64,000 bases of DNA, taken from assembly GCF_000003195.3 (NCBI RefSeq), contig NC_012877.2:21726294-21790293 (forward strand). Direction: 5' to 3'. The notes under the pieces are model-generated. The model was not told where the DNA came from and searched no databases. It worked only from the letters and a program-made list of their open reading frames with translations. The DNA is from Sorghum bicolor (taxonomy: Eukaryota > Streptophyta > Magnoliopsida > Poales > Poaceae). Below are positions 44,650 through 57,742 of this stretch, in pieces. A program made the position numbers and the translations under genes. Numbering within the stretch: position 1 is the stretch's first letter; each line of letters begins with the position of its first letter.

Positions 44650-47600
44650 AATATCGTCTCGAGATTCGGTGCAAAAGACTTTCAATGGAAGAAAACAATG
44701 TCACGCATTTTCCAACATTAGCGATAGCAGTGTTCGACTTAGCTTAGAACATCAGAGAAGCTAACTTGATCCAAACATTTTCTGATACTTGCCCTTCATA
44801 GTAAACCTTTATTTGGAGAATCTCCCTTTTTGTTTGACTTTAGTGAAGCATTGTTACTTTGGGAGGACTCCAAGACAAATTGTTCCATGTACTTTGTTCC
44901 TGGTGTATAAACTGTGGTTTAGAGCATAAGGAGCTACTTGTACCATTAGCTTCTTTAGTGAAACTAATGCAAGCCATACGAACTTCACACCACTTCACAA
45001 GCTTCTAAGGGTTGCACATTATAGTGATTCCAGGCTCATTCACAAGATTTGAAAAGCAGTCCTCTACCAAAATGGTTGGAGTGTAACTTTCCATGCATGC
45101 AGTTCTCTTTCTCTAATGACAACATTGTACTGACCACCCGATTAAGAGAACAGTGAATGTGATAGCTGACTCTGTTGGTTTCATGCCTTCCATGATCATT
45201 TACTTTAATGGGATTCTTGTATCCAAACAACAACAGTTATCTGGGTTGAATCAGATGTAACTTCTTGGGTAACACAAAGAAGGTAACCAAGTCATGTAAG
45301 AATTGGATAACCACTACTGACAAAGGATGATAGTGGGGTCCATAGGTCTCCAACTGTTGCAAGTGTTCAACCAACTAAAGAAATAGTTTACCACCAAGTA
45401 GGTTAAGCATGACCTTTCTTCATGATGCAGTTGCATAAGAGTTAGGTTGACTTGTACCATAGAAAAACCAATCCAAGGGAACTACTTTTGTTTTTGAGGT
45501 TTCCTTTTTAAGATCAGTCGGTAGCTCTGATATTGAAAATCTATTGACTGACACCTTTCAAAACATTTTTTGATTTGCACTGGCACAAATGGGTACAAAG
45601 AATCTTATTTCAACATATAAGCATTATCTATGCAGCAAGACATTGCCCACAATGTAATCCATGGCACCAAAACAAACACCACTCACATTTCCATGAAATT
45701 TGGTAGAATATAGATCCATGAGTCTTCTAACCTCTGACCAAAATTCATCTCAAAGAGGTACCATTTGTGTAGGCAGAACATATACATACTAAACTTGTTC
45801 GGTTGTAAAACGGCAGCATTCCTGACTGACAAGACATCTCTCAACTCCACAGTTTAATTCACTATTTGATGAAATATATCCTTTGCGGTTGTCAATCCAT
45901 CATTGCCTTGCTTAAGATTAGCCTTGTGACTAGCAACCAATCAATTGGCTCTCAGCACTAAAGTTTCCAACGCTCCACACTTAACCACAACAATTGCGGT
46001 TGACGCCTAACCATTAGTCACCCTCAAAGCCAGGAGATAAGGATTCATGATAAAGATGGTTGACATTAGTCGTATCACCACGATGCACATAAAGATCAAG
46101 ACTTAGGAAAACTAGATCATAAGCACAATGGTGATGATCGATGCTTGTTCAACAGATAACTTGTCCAACATTAAGTGTCGTGTGTCCTTTGATTCGCCGT
46201 GGACGACCAATGTTGCTCATTAAATGACCATCATCATTGCAGGAATAGTTAAATAGTGTCACTTGTCTACCATCTCTTGTAGTCCGTTAATGTTTATGTC
46301 AGTGACCCATTATTCAAAGGTAATCCTTTTTGTAACTTCATGGGTAATTCTCCTACTTGCACATATAAGAATCTTCTGATATGATCTAAAGAGATAATTG
46401 AGGACAAACTCATGATGAGATGACACATTGGTGTAGTTCTATAATAGAGCATGGCTAGCGACAACGATACCAGTGCGTGCCGAGCAGCACAACCATGTGT
46501 CGGCCGCCACAAGGGGCTCTCGGTTTCGTCACGGCACCATAAATCATTAACCAAGGCACCATTACTGAACATACAACCTAAAGTAAATCTCTCATGGTAA
46601 AAATTGGGTTGCATAGCAGCGAGCACTTTGCAAAAGAGGGGCATCAAACTGAGATAGTCATGAGATTAGAAGTCCACAAGGAGGTGATTTAAAACATAGT
46701 ACTAGAGAACATAGATCACATGAGATTAAGACGGATAAACACCCAGAGACTCAAGAGAGTTGGAGATAAAACGATTGAGATTTGAAAGATTGAGTCAATA
46801 CATAGATTAGGGGATGGATACACAACATTCAAGAGCAAACAACCATGCACAAACTCAAGCTCTTTATCATTGGAATCTACTTGGAGATAACCATGAGATT
46901 AAAGTGACATGAGTGTTATTCTAAGATAAGGCTCTTCAACACTCGCATGCTTACTAAGGACAAAAAGGTAACAACTACGACACTACCAAGTTAACAATAA
47001 ATCCACTCATGCATCAAGGTTTTAAGCAAACATGTGAGAACATCAATCACACTATCTCCAACAATCATTACTAAGAACAAAATTTGCAGATATCAAGCAA
47101 TCATCTAAAGCAACACTAGTACACTTGAACATATAAAACATGATTGTAAGGTGTTTTTATCTTTCACTTTCTTTTACTAGAAAGGTGTATGTCTCTTCTC
47201 TAGTTGTGAAAACAAAATTTTAACTTATGCTTAAAAGACTAGTCATCTTAGAGATGTGCATCATACTGACAAGGTGCACAGATCAACCACAACACGGGCA
47301 AAACAAAGCTAATCACACCCTACCTTCAATTATAGCTATTCAAGCAACATGGAGCAAAGCATTGTATCTAACTGCACAAAAGCAAGGTGACACACATTGA
47401 TTCACAAGTTATTTATTACTAGAACAAGGGTGAGAGAAGCATAGTTATACATAAGGCAACAATCATGATGATGCATGCTTCGTCTTATTCGTCCTCACAA
47501 AATTGCCAGCCTAAGGTGGCAATCACGTTTTATGTCGGTGGCATAACACGTACACTCTCGACATATAGCTAGTCGTAATATTCAATTTACACATTCGTGG

Positions 47601-48179
47601 TTCGTGTACCTGCAGAAAATTCATTTCAGCCCACCCACAGTATGAAACATGCAGTACAAGATTTAAAAGCTATGCGCTCCACACTCGTGTATCCCCATAC
47701 CCGTATGTGTAGTGCTACTACCCACATCATCGTCCTAGCGACGGCATCGCCTCTAAGGACGAAATCACCCATCATGCGGTACCTTATCATAGGCACATGT
47801 AAAATGTGCACATGATCCAGTACCAAAAGCACTTCCCTAGATCGGCGGTGTATCCGATCATGCTCTCACAGCTCACACTTACCGAGGCGTAGAGGAAAAA
47901 TGATCCACATATTACCATTCAAATGAATGGCACTCATACTATTGCACGCCGTATGAGCAACGAAATAGAAATATGATGCAGAAACCCCCAAGTCAGTACT
48001 TAAATAAGCCACCTAAAGGTCCTTATTTGGGCATAAAGGAAATGACCACTGGCATACGTAGATAAAACCATTTCAGATTTGAACACACCTATATCTACAA
48101 TAGCTATAAGCTATCAAAAACTAATTTTAGAAAACAAAATCTTTTGTTTTAAATACACATATGACAAGTTTAATGTTGA

Positions 48180-48196
48180 ACCTTGCTTTGATACCA
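48180..48196 (-). other. Primer-binding site of LARD internal 2
   Basis: Minus strand TGGTATCAAAGCAAGGT, two bases after the LTR3 end. Confidence 0.85.
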
Positions 48197-48198
48197 GC

Positions 48199-51100
48199 TG
48201 TAACAGAACCGCCCAATTTACAAGAGATCAACTACAAAAACTCCCGCCAAAGCAGTTGCTTTACCGTAATCGAACTCTCGAAAACCCGGTAGTCCGTGAA
48301 ATCACGAGGGATTTCAAACCAACCAACATACCAGCCAAGATCGTAGTGATTCAACATAACAAGTCACATGTTACATCCATTTCACAAATAGTTTGACATA
48401 CATCTGAGTTCAATATAGTTATTACAACTTAAGTTGAAAAGTAGCGGAAGCAAAGTAATTTGAAACTAATATTGCCCTCATTCCAAATACATGCCAGTAT
48501 CCAGGTCAATTCCAACAAAAGCAGTATAGATAAGGTAACTAGGAAGGATCATGCCCATGATCTTACTCCTCTAATATGGTAGGAGTCATCCAACTCTTGC
48601 AGTAGCCATGATACATCACAACCTGCAACAAGTGGGAGTAAACCCTGAGTATGAGAAGGTACTCAGCTAGACTTACCCGTCATAAACCAGAAATAATATG
48701 ACTCCAAGGAGTATGCAAGGCTTTATTGGTGGAGCTAGCTTGACAACACTTTTTGCATAAAAAGCTTAAGTTGCAACTAAGTAACCTTTCAGGTATTTGG
48801 CTCAAGTTAATAATCATTAACCTGTCATCTAGATTAGCACCTGTACTAAAGCAATCACTTGATTATGATACAATCATAGTACCCATATTTGATGTGGCAT
48901 TACCAACATCATCATACCATAACCATCCAAGTGTTCCATAAACATTACTACGATGACGAAGCTCAAGTCAAGTGCTCACTATCCAGGAGCGATGGCGATT
49001 CGAATCGAATTCTAACCAGCTGGCGAGTTTATTCCCCACACAAACCACACTCATTGATCAAGTGAGCTACAGATCACCGTATTGCACTATCCAGGACCAA
49101 TTCGCGGGTTCGACAGGCACCGCCCGTACTCGAGGACCGTTCCGGCAACCGAGGTATCCAAGGTATACCAAGGTTGCGTGCCGCGCCCTCGTCGTTCTCC
49201 TCAACCATCACCAATACAGCGCGTACATCGGGCCGATTCCCGGCCCGGATAGTGCTCAGGCCTCGCGGTCGGAACGACTTATCCTTCCTGCTAAGTGTGG
49301 GGCATGCGTTCAACATGACAAGAGGGCCGTCAACGATCGGTCCTTAATCGACACAGGCGGGGATAGATAGGCACCCAAGACCTCCATGTCTTGTTACTTC
49401 TCTATCATCGTCCCGCCCGGTCTCCAATTATTCATCCTCATCACTTGGTTATTTCCATGATAGCATATATAGCCAACCTTGTCAGGTATCCACCTATCTC
49501 GCTCAGGTGATAGGACATCACCTGGCTTCTACCGGTCTAAGCATGACTAAGCATTTAGATTCGATCCTGAATCTACATAGGGTTATAGGTATATTTGCTG
49601 GAAAAGGAGTGATATATGCAGCAAGGGTTTCACCCAACTCCTATACTTAATGCAACAATACATATATAACATATATTCTCAATTGCATTCAAAAGTAGTG
49701 GGAGACTTATAATGCTCCGGGGCTTGCCTGGGATCAACACTGAGTCAGTTCAGTTAGTTGCTCCATCTTGATGACATCTTAGGTCGCAACACTTGCTTAG
49801 TCCTTCCACCTTCGGGATGGGTCCACCCAACACCGTCTTCGAGTTTGTTCCCACACCAAGACCATCACGTGATACATCTATCGCACCTAGATGAGATGCA
49901 AGATGCAAGTGCATGAATATGCGGAATAGTGACACAACATGCATTACATAAAAGTATGCAAGACACATGCCTCTAAGTTATGTAACTAACATCACACAAC
50001 CAAATATTTAGAAAACATATTAATCACAACACAAGTTTAACAAGTTTACAAGTGTATTACTTAATCACCGCTAAGGACATGTATCATAGTTAGCACACAA
50101 AGTAAAGCAATCAAGCATTCATGTATTTCAGCAATTCTGGACATACATGCAACAACTCAGTAAATAAATCATAACTGGAGTTACACAACTCCAAAAACTA
50201 TGCAATAGGACATTCTGGAAAGATTATCAAATTATCTACAATTCATATTTAATCATATTAGCATGATTAACAAGTTAACCAAGTCAAACATGCATGACCA
50301 TATAATCTGGTCCAGGTATTTCCAGAGAACAAGCATTTTAAAGGATAAAATTCATACTACTGTAACTCACAAACCACTTAGCCAAATGATATGAAACTTT
50401 ACCACAATATATATTAGTTAATTATCTACATATTTTCTATATACAAGTTTCACAGCAAACATAATTTATATAATGGTATTAATTGCATAAATAAAACTGC
50501 TCATGCTGCCAAACAGTAGAAGTACAATTACAAACAGAAAACTGATAGGCAATTCAAAGCAGCATAACTGGAGTTGTAGACCTCCAGCCAACATGATTCT
50601 TATATTTTTGGAAAGCTTATAAAGTTACCTAACACTTTCGTATTATCATCTAAATATGAATCTGGAGTTAACAAGGTCAATTAATCCCATAAGGACATCT
50701 CTGTATAAAACATAGACAGAATCTGTCATGCTACATTAAACAGCTCTAACTTGAGGTTCACATGTCCATAATTTATGGTTGTGTACTTTCTAGAAAGCTT
50801 ACGAAATTGTGAACAACTTTGTTATAAACATCTAGAGCTAAATCTACCACTAAACAAGGTCGTACATTACAAACAATGCAACCCTGTCTGGGTTTAGACA
50901 GAAACTGGAACAGTACTTTAAACCACTATAACTAAACATGTGCATAACCAAAAATTGTGCTATTTATCTTTTTGGAAAGCTTATGAAAAGTACTACAACT
51001 TATATATTTTTATCCAGGCAAGATTCACAATTTAACGGAGCCAAACAATACAAACATGCAGATCCACTCAGAATAGGAGCAAAGCAACACATGACATTTG

Positions 51101-53278
51101 TTATTTTTATAACTCTTAATCTGCCATTCCTAAATTCATGAAACAATTACCAGACATCAACTATCATATGGAAAGCATGTCACAATATTTCCATATTTCT
51201 TGGAGCCATACTACAGCAGTTATGAAAAAGACAAATCTAACAAGCAGTTAAAACCTAACTGCATAAATCTATTTTTACGACTAAAACTTCAAACTAAACC
51301 ATGCCGTATTATAGATCTACTGCATATAGAATTTCACAAGGATTCCAAAAAGTCCACATTTTCTATTTTATGACTTTTCTATTAATTACTATGTATTTCC
51401 AAAGTTTATACAAGAAATCTGCAAAAACAAACGATAAAGGAAAACGACTTTGCACCGGGAACCCTGAGTTTTCCACGAATCAACCGCAGTCCAAACGCAC
51501 TGAGTCTGTGGTTCGCATCTGAAACCTTGAGTTGTTTCATATTTCAGCACGAGGTCCCTGGTCGCCCAGAAAACAGAGGACTCGCCGGAGCTTCCTGTTC
51601 CGGCGGAAGGAGGGCACATCGACGGCAGGGAAGTTGATGGGGAGCCTTAGGGGGACATGCCGGCGTCCCGAAGCGAGCCGGCCACATGCACAGGCGTCCC
51701 GGTGGCGGACATGCCGGCGGCGGCGGCCTTCTGGTGGTTCTTCGGCTCGGCTGAGGTGCGCTGGCCGGAGAGTCAGAAGAGGTCGAGGTGGTGGTGCATG
51801 TGGCTGTGGCTATGGGGGCATGGGAGAGCGAGAACGGCTGCGGCCGGAGCTCGTTGGCGGCCATGGCGACTCTGCTGCACAAGAGCGACGAGAGAGAGTT
51901 AGAGAGGGGCGAGAGAGAGTGGGGAACGACTGAGGGAGCGCAAGGCGAGCTCGACCTGCACTCAGCTCTCCCCATCGAGCAGCAGGCGATGGCAGAGAGG
52001 CGCAGCGCAGCTCGGTGCATGGAGGACACGCACCAGACGCGCGTCGCCCACAGGCGCATTTCACCGAGCACGTGGCGGGCGACGAAGTAGGGAAGGTGGG
52101 ACACCAGTTTGGGCCACTTCTGGGCCGAATTAGACCTTGGGCCTAAAACGAAGTTTGCTCACCACGACGTGCACTACAACTTTAATTAAGACACCAAGAT
52201 AATTAGACCAACAGATTAAGAGATAATTAGATGCCAAGTCACAAGTGTCAACGTATTGATGGTGATTAGGAAAACCAAGAATTGATGATCCAAACCATGT
52301 CAAACTTGATGCAACTTTTTACATGACCTTCTCCAAGTAATTGTCCACCACTTTTATTCTTGGACCAACTTTAGTTGCTTAACAAAAACACGAGAACGCG
52401 GCATGCCAACGGGTCGACGTCCGTTTAGCAATAAATTAATCTTTTGCTGTTTTGGGAGCTTTTTTTTGAACATCCAAACGAACTCAAATTTGATAACACT
52501 TGATCCATTGGTTTTATCAAGAAGAGTACTCCAACTAATATTAAGGAATCTAATTGAGTTACTATATGAATTTGGATGCTAAAATGTCACAAAAAAACTA
52601 ACTTGCTATTGTCACTTTCCGGGACTTAGAATTATTTGTCAGGGCTAAAAAGCAGCAGCTGATTCGAACTTGGAGCCTCTATTTGAACTATTTACAGGCT
52701 GATATGGTTCTTGACCCTTGAATAAAGTTTCTTCTACACAAGCAAAACTACAACTTTCATTAAGGGTCAAACCTCATAACTGCAACAGAAGTCAATCTTT
52801 CACTTTGGTCAAAGCAGTAACCCGATAAAGCTCCAAATAGGATTTTAGGCCAATTGAAGCATTTCTTGACATAAGCTCAACATGAACCCTTCATGACTTT
52901 TGTTGTATAATTCATCTAGAGTCCTATGAGCAAGTTTGGAGGGGTTGGTTCATGACCCATGATTCTATTTCCTTAATAGAGCTATTCCAACAATGATATA
53001 ACTTATCATTTCATGTGACTTCTTGATTCCAAACTTAACCAAACCTTTCCAGAGACCAACATAGATTGGGATGGATATAAGACACATGAAAAAGGTTCCA
53101 TTAGCATCATCAAAGCATACCTTTTAAAAAGGCATATATGCAAGCAAGGTTGCATCCACCAAGCCCAAGTTGGGGTTTACTTTCATAGATTGACTTTGAC
53201 CTCTTTATTACCATTGAACTTGTCATGTTTGAACTCAAACCTAGTACTTAGCAAGTGACAAACACCTAGGGTGTTACA
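48199..53278 (-). repeat. LARD LTR3 (5' LTR, 5080 bp)
   Basis: Begins at 53278 on the minus strand with TGTAACACCCTAGG (one change from the other copies). In the GC island (near 51655) it lacks a 40-base block present in LTR1 (34301-34340) and LTR2 (42978-43018), with other sequence in its place. Directly followed by target duplication GAGCT. Confidence 0.93.
51862..52145 (-). promoter_or_regulatory. Promoter-like GC island in LARD LTR3
   Basis: G-box at 52069-52074, TGGGCC motifs upstream, CT-rich tract, AUG at 51864-51862. The frame reads to 51544 (106 codons), 10 codons shorter than in LTR2 because of an in-frame net deletion. Confidence 0.45.
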
Positions 53279-53283
53279 GAGCT
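53279..53283 (+). repeat. Right target duplication of the LARD array (GAGCT)
   Basis: Perfect copy of 30835-30839. Confidence 0.9.
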
Positions 53284-53503
53284 CGCCCCTGTAGAGGTGG
53301 AGCCACAGCTCCCAGTGGGGCATCATCCCCAAATAGCCCTCACACACCGCGGCAAAGACCGCCGCGACGGTGATGGCATTTGGGGAGAAGTGCTGGAGCT
53401 CCACCCCGTAATGGTGGAAGAGCGTCTGCATGAAGCAGCTCGGAGGAGCGCCCAGGCCGTGGCGGTGCAACTTTGTGAAAGAGACCACATAGCCAGCGCT
53501 CAA
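53284..53503 (-). pseudogene. B antisense accessory gene, 5' exon part
   Basis: The minus-strand frame starts at the edge of the B PPT and reads toward the LARD insertion. It shows the conserved core of the putative gypsy-type transposon domain (PF04195): GAPPSCFMQTLFHHYGVEL, then FAAVCEGYLGMMPHWELW. After removing the LARD it runs directly into the frame at 30839. The first AUG is not evident in this fragment (the frame start is a UUG), so the true start may be upstream, toward the 3' LTR, or further in. Confidence 0.75.
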
Positions 53504-53510
53504 ATGGAGA

Positions 53511-53522
53511 CTCGGGGGCTAC
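53511..53522 (+). other. Polypurine tract of B
   Basis: CTCGGGGGCTAC directly before the LTR start TGTCGAGG, a form usual for grass Tat-like elements. Confidence 0.8.
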
Positions 53523-54571
53523 TGTCGAGGATATCAGTAAGGAGTACCCCAACTGATGTCCATGTCAGGATTATCCATACGCAATTCGAGGCCTCCTACT
53601 CGACGCTCTGCCCAGTCACGCATACGGTCATCGACGACCTCAGCCTCGAGGACAGAAAAGGCGTCGAGCGAATCGGCCGGGGCTCGAACGCCGGTAACCG
53701 TTGAATACGGAAACAGGCTCGAGTGAATCGGGAGGCGTCGAGCGGAAGGACGCCGCCCGCCGCCTGACGCGGGCACGGGAACCAGGGCATTTAGTGCGCC
53801 TGTCGCGTTCTCACCTAACACGCCGGTCACGGGGAGCGTGATAGGGAACAGGTACCCGTCCCGTCATTCTTTTTGCAGCCTTCCCCACCAAATAACCCAG
53901 ATCGTGTCAGGATGCAGGAAGCATGGTCGGAACGTCTAATCAAGACACCCTCGAGACGTCCAAGGTTAGCGCTTTGGCAAGCGAGGCGTTGCACGGCAAC
54001 CGACCCTTGACCAGACACTTTTCCTTCCTGGGAAGGGTTGGGCGTCGAATGACAACACCACAACCGCTCTGACGCATTCATCGCCATGACGTACAGGCGT
54101 GCAGTAGACAAACCAGCCAAAGACGGCGTACAGAGCGGGATACAGGGGCACGCGTAATCATCATCAAGCTACCAGGAAAGGACGGCTCGAGACCACACCG
54201 GTACGGAGGCCTCGAGTAGGTCAGCGCGCCATACCTATATCGACCCGTACTCTGACGCCTATACATGTACCCTACGTCTCTCCTTGGAACTATAAAAGGG
54301 GAGACCCGGGAGCAGATACGAGATCACGCAAGACAACACTCATACGCAATAGAACTTCCATACTCCATCTCATTCCCTACCACGCTTGTATTCACCCCTG
54401 TACAAGCACTTAGGTGCAAGATAATACAAACTCTCCCCCCCGCTGGACGTAGGGCCTTCTCTTGCTCGAACCAGGATAAATCCTTGTGTCTTTTTGCATC
54501 ACCATCTGGAAAAGGGAGCACGCATACAAATTTACTGATTGGTGTGACCCCCCATGGGGAAAACATCGACA
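53523..54571 (+). repeat. 3' LTR of B (1049 bp)
   Basis: Begins TGTCGAGGATAT and ends AAAACATCGACA, so ends TGTCGA/TCGACA are inverted. It has a strong TATA box at 54291. The next base lies in the gag of A2. The 5' LTR is off-window. Confidence 0.88.
54291..54300 (+). promoter_or_regulatory. TATA box in B LTR
   Basis: TATAAAAGGG, a near-perfect plant TATA box, followed by a CT/AC-rich stretch. Confidence 0.7.
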
Positions 54572-56330
54572 CCCTGCAACTTTAAACTCGAGGAGCTTCA
54601 AAATATATGACGGCAAGGAAAACCTAAAAAACTGGATCACTCTCTACGAGATTGCAGTTCGGTCAGCAGCAGGAGACGAGCATGTCATGGCAAATTACTT
54701 CCCAGTCGTCCTCGACCAGGCTGGTCATCAGTGGCTCCTCGGCCTGCCTGAGGACTCTTTTGACTATTGGGAAGAACTGCGCCAGGCGTTTATCGACAAT
54801 TTCATCACTACCTGCGAGCAGCCCAGGAACAAGTACGACCTCGAGAGAATAAGGGGCAGGAAAAACGAGCCTCTTCGTGATTACATCCGACGATTCTCCG
54901 ATATGCGTCTTAAAATTCCAAAAAATTCTCACGATGAGGCCATATCAGCTTTCATCAAAGGGCTATGATTCCACGAAGCACTGAGGAATAAGCTACTGCA
55001 CAAAAGGCCGACCGCGATGGCCGAGCTTCTCGCCATGGCAAAAAACTACGCTGACGCCGACGACGTAGAAAAGCTCATCCGACACGACACGAGAGGCCCC
55101 GACCAGCCTCCTCGAGGAGACGACAGTCGTGGACGTTTTGACAACAGGAACCATCATCCCACTGACAACCGCGACCATAGAGAAGGTTGGGACAGGCGGT
55201 GTGACAACCGCGATGACTTCAGGGGCAAGCGCCCTCGCGACCATGACCACGAGGTGAACACGGTCAAGCGCCCAAATGGGCGGCAAGACTACCAGGAAGA
55301 TTACAACAAGACATTGAAAAGATCGTGCCAACTCCATCCCAAGTCCAATCACACGATGGAAGAATACCGTGTCCTAAAAAGCATCTACACACAGCGGGCC
55401 GCTCAAGACGATTCCGCCAAGAAAAACAGGAAGCAGGACAGACGTGGTCACGAAGATGAAGACGACGACCAGGATAGGGACCCACGACACCAGTACGTCA
55501 GTCCCACCAATGTGGTCCACTCCATCATCGGAGGCAAAGTTTCCATCGAATCCAAGTGAGAAAGAAAGCTCTTGAACAGAGCCTGCCTCAACGTGGACAG
55601 CGCAGACGGTCTGGTCGCCGACCCAAAATGTCTTCCCTGGTCGCACAGGGAGATCTCCTTCAATAGGAAGGACCAATGGGCCGCCATCCCGGACCCAGGA
55701 CGTTTCCCTCTGATCCTGGATCCTTGCATCAAGAGCGTCAGATTTGAGCGCGTGCTCGTTGATGGGGGCAGCTCCATTGACATCCTTTTCCGCAACAGCC
55801 GGCCTGTTCTCAAGATAACCCCGACGCAACTGAAACTGTATGACACACAATTCTGGGGAGTCCTGCCAGGTCAAAGTTCAGTACCACTCGGACAGATAAC
55901 ACTGCGTGTCCAGTTCGCAACGCCCAACCACTTTCAAACAGAGTTCGTCAACTTTATGGTCGCCGACTTTGGTGGCACTTACCATGCAATTCTGGACCGG
56001 CCATCGCTGACAAAGTTCATGGTAGTTCCGCACTACTCATACCTAGTCCTCAAGATGCCAATGGAAAAGGGCGTCCTAACCGTCAGAGGCAATGTCTACA
56101 CCGCATACACCTACGAGGAGGAAAGCTTCAAGGTCACAGAGGCAATCGACCTCTCGATCCGCATGGCAGAAACCGTAGCCCAAGCTACGCAGTTTCCACC
56201 CGACCAGCTTCGACTACCCGAGCAGGAGACTCCGAGGAAAAATTCAAAGTCCAAAGAGCACAAGGAAGTATAGCTGGTCGACGGCAGCCCTGAGAAGACG
56301 GCCCTCATCGGGGCCAATCTGGACCCTAAA
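54572..56330 (+). pseudogene. A2 gag-protease (three stops)
   Basis: The frame enters at the B junction with Asn-Phe-Lys-Leu-Glu, as in A1 near 2460 (minus). Gag domain: NWITLYEIAVRSAAGDEH near 54630 and AGHQWLLGLPEDSFDYWEE near 54720. TGA at 54966 and TGA at 55557 replace Arg codons of A1. Then comes the Asp/Arg-rich region and knuckle-like CQLHPKSNHTMEEY (final Cys lost). PR with LVDGGSSIDILF near 55755 follows. TAG at 56271 replaces a Gln codon of A1. The frame then reaches the conserved UAG at 56331. Unlike A1, gag and PR are in one frame here. Confidence 0.9.
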
Positions 56331-56333
56331 TAG
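56331..56333 (+). other. Conserved in-frame UAG between PR and RT (A2)
   Basis: The context is AAA-UAG-GAA-GAC after Leu-Asp-Pro-Lys, identical in place to A1 and B. Confidence 0.75.
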
Positions 56334-57742
56334 GAAGACGCGCTCGTCAGGTTTGTAAGTGATAACGTAAGCGTTTTCGCATGGAAACCCGCAGACATGC
56401 CCGGCGTCCCACGAAACCTGATCGAGCACTCCTTAAACGTCTCGAAGACCGCAAGACCTATCAAGCAGAAGCTACGACAGTTCGCTCGTGACAAAAAGGA
56501 GGCTATTAGGACAGAAATAACACGGCTTCTAGCAGCTGGATTCATTAAGGAAGTGTATCATCCCGATTGGCTCGCCAATCCGGTTCTTGTAAGAAAAAAG
56601 AACAATGAATGAAGAATGTGCGTTGATTACACTGATCTCAATAAACACTGTCCTAAAGATCCTTTTGGTCTCCCTCGCATCGATGAGGTGGTCGACTCAA
56701 CGGCTGGGTGCGAACTCCTCTCCTTTCTAGATTGTTACTCTGGTTATCACCAGATTTCACTAAAGGAAGACGACCAGATCAAAACATCTTGTATCACCCC
56801 TTTCGGTGCGTATTGCTACACGACAATGTCCTTCGGACTCAAAAATGCTGGAGCTACTTATCAATGGGCCATTCAGCAATGCCTCCACGACGAGATTCGT
56901 GACGACCTCGTCGAGGCTTACGTAGACGATGTTGTCGTCAAAACAAGGGACGCGAGCACTCTAATCGACAACCTAGATCGAACCTTTAAGGCACTAAATA
57001 AATACAAGTGGAAGCTTAACCCCAAAAAGTGTATCTTCAGGGTCCCCTCTGGACTACTGCTCGGTAACGTCATCAGCTGCGACGGCATACGATCGAATCC
57101 CTCAAAAGTAAAGGCAGTGCTCGACATGCGACCACCCAAGAACGTCAAGGACATTCAAAAGCTCACCGGTTGTATGGCTGCTCTCAGCCGTTTTATCTCT
57201 AGACTGGGAGAAAAAGGCCTCCCCTTCTTCAAACTCCTAAAGGCGTCGGAAAAATTCTCCTGGACAGAGGAAACTGACGCTGCATTCACCCAGCTCAAAA
57301 CTTTCCTCATGTCACCACCCGTTCTCACAGCACCTCAACCCAACAAGGACATGCTCCTATACATAGCAGCAACCGATAGGGTTGTCTCCACGGCAATGGT
57401 GGTCGAGCGGGACGAGCCAGGCCACGTATACAAAGTCCAGCGACCCGTTTACTTCATAAACGAAGTCTTAAATGAGTCCAAGACCACGTACCCTCAGATA
57501 CAAAAGCTCATCTACGCCATCTTAATAACTTCAAGGAAGCTGAAGCATTACTTCGATGGTCATCGGGTCTTGGTAACCACTAGTTTCCCTCTGGGGGACA
57601 TTTTGCGCAACAAGGACGCCAACGGCAGAATTGTGAAATGGGCAATGGAATTATGCCCATTCTCCCTGGATTTCCAGAGCCGCACAACCGTCAAGTCCCA
57701 GGCCCTGGTCGATTTCATCGTAGAGTGGATGGACCTCAACGA
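56334..57742 (+). pseudogene. A2 reverse transcriptase (one stop)
   Basis: Same frame as gag-PR. TGA at 56610 replaces a Trp codon seen in A1 (Asn-Glu-Trp-Arg-Met). RT motifs are [13 protein letters not shown] near 56613, [11 protein letters not shown] near 56727 and catalytic YVDDVVVK from 56919. The connection and RNase H start with [17 protein letters not shown] near 57355. The frame breaks in the 14-base C run at 57743-57756. Confidence 0.9.

Larger units (their letters stand above)
44632..48198 (-). other. LARD internal domain 2 (3567 bp, noncoding)
   Basis: PPT at 44632-44649 and PBS at 48180-48196. Same noncoding sequence as internal 1, with first clear differences near 45568-45600 (for example a 3-base insertion near 45596). 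Confidence 0.88.
30840..53278 (-). mobile_element. LARD-like non-autonomous retrotransposon, tandem 3-LTR array (22.4 kb)
   Basis: Read on the minus strand the order is LTR3 (53278-48199), PBS, internal 2, PPT, LTR2 (44631-39520), PBS, internal 1, PPT, LTR1 (35954-30840). The whole is bounded by TGTAACA...TGTTACA ends and a 5-bp duplication GAGCT, so it sits at one insertion site. No gag or pol motif was found in any frame. LTRs of 5.1 kb and internal domains of 3.57 kb without coding capacity match the size plan of LARDs described in grasses. An array of this form is expected from unequal recombination between LTRs. LTR ends starting TGTAACACC recall Tekay/Del chromoviruses, a possible source of proteins in trans (inference). 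Confidence 0.92.
8524..54571 (+). mobile_element. Tat-like Ty3/Gypsy element B (three pieces, 5' end off-window)
   Basis: The pieces are 8524-11671 (gag, PR, RT), 24597-30839 (RNase H, IN and most of an antisense gene) and 53279-54571 (start of the antisense gene, PPT, 3' LTR). They are separated by C2 and by the LARD array. Removing the inserts with one target duplication each restores the sense frame (Gly-Arg-Ile-Ala-Lys-Trp at the C2 site) and the antisense frame (Tyr-Arg-Gly-Glu-Leu-Phe at the LARD site). B itself interrupts the gag of A2 at 54571/54572, predicted duplication CCCTG (54572-54576). It is a decayed, probably inactive copy. Confidence 0.9.

Noticed and set aside
54300..54571. 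ORF starting in the B LTR and reading into A2 gag (from 54486)
   Set aside because: A chimeric frame across an insertion junction; only the part after 54571 is genuine gag.
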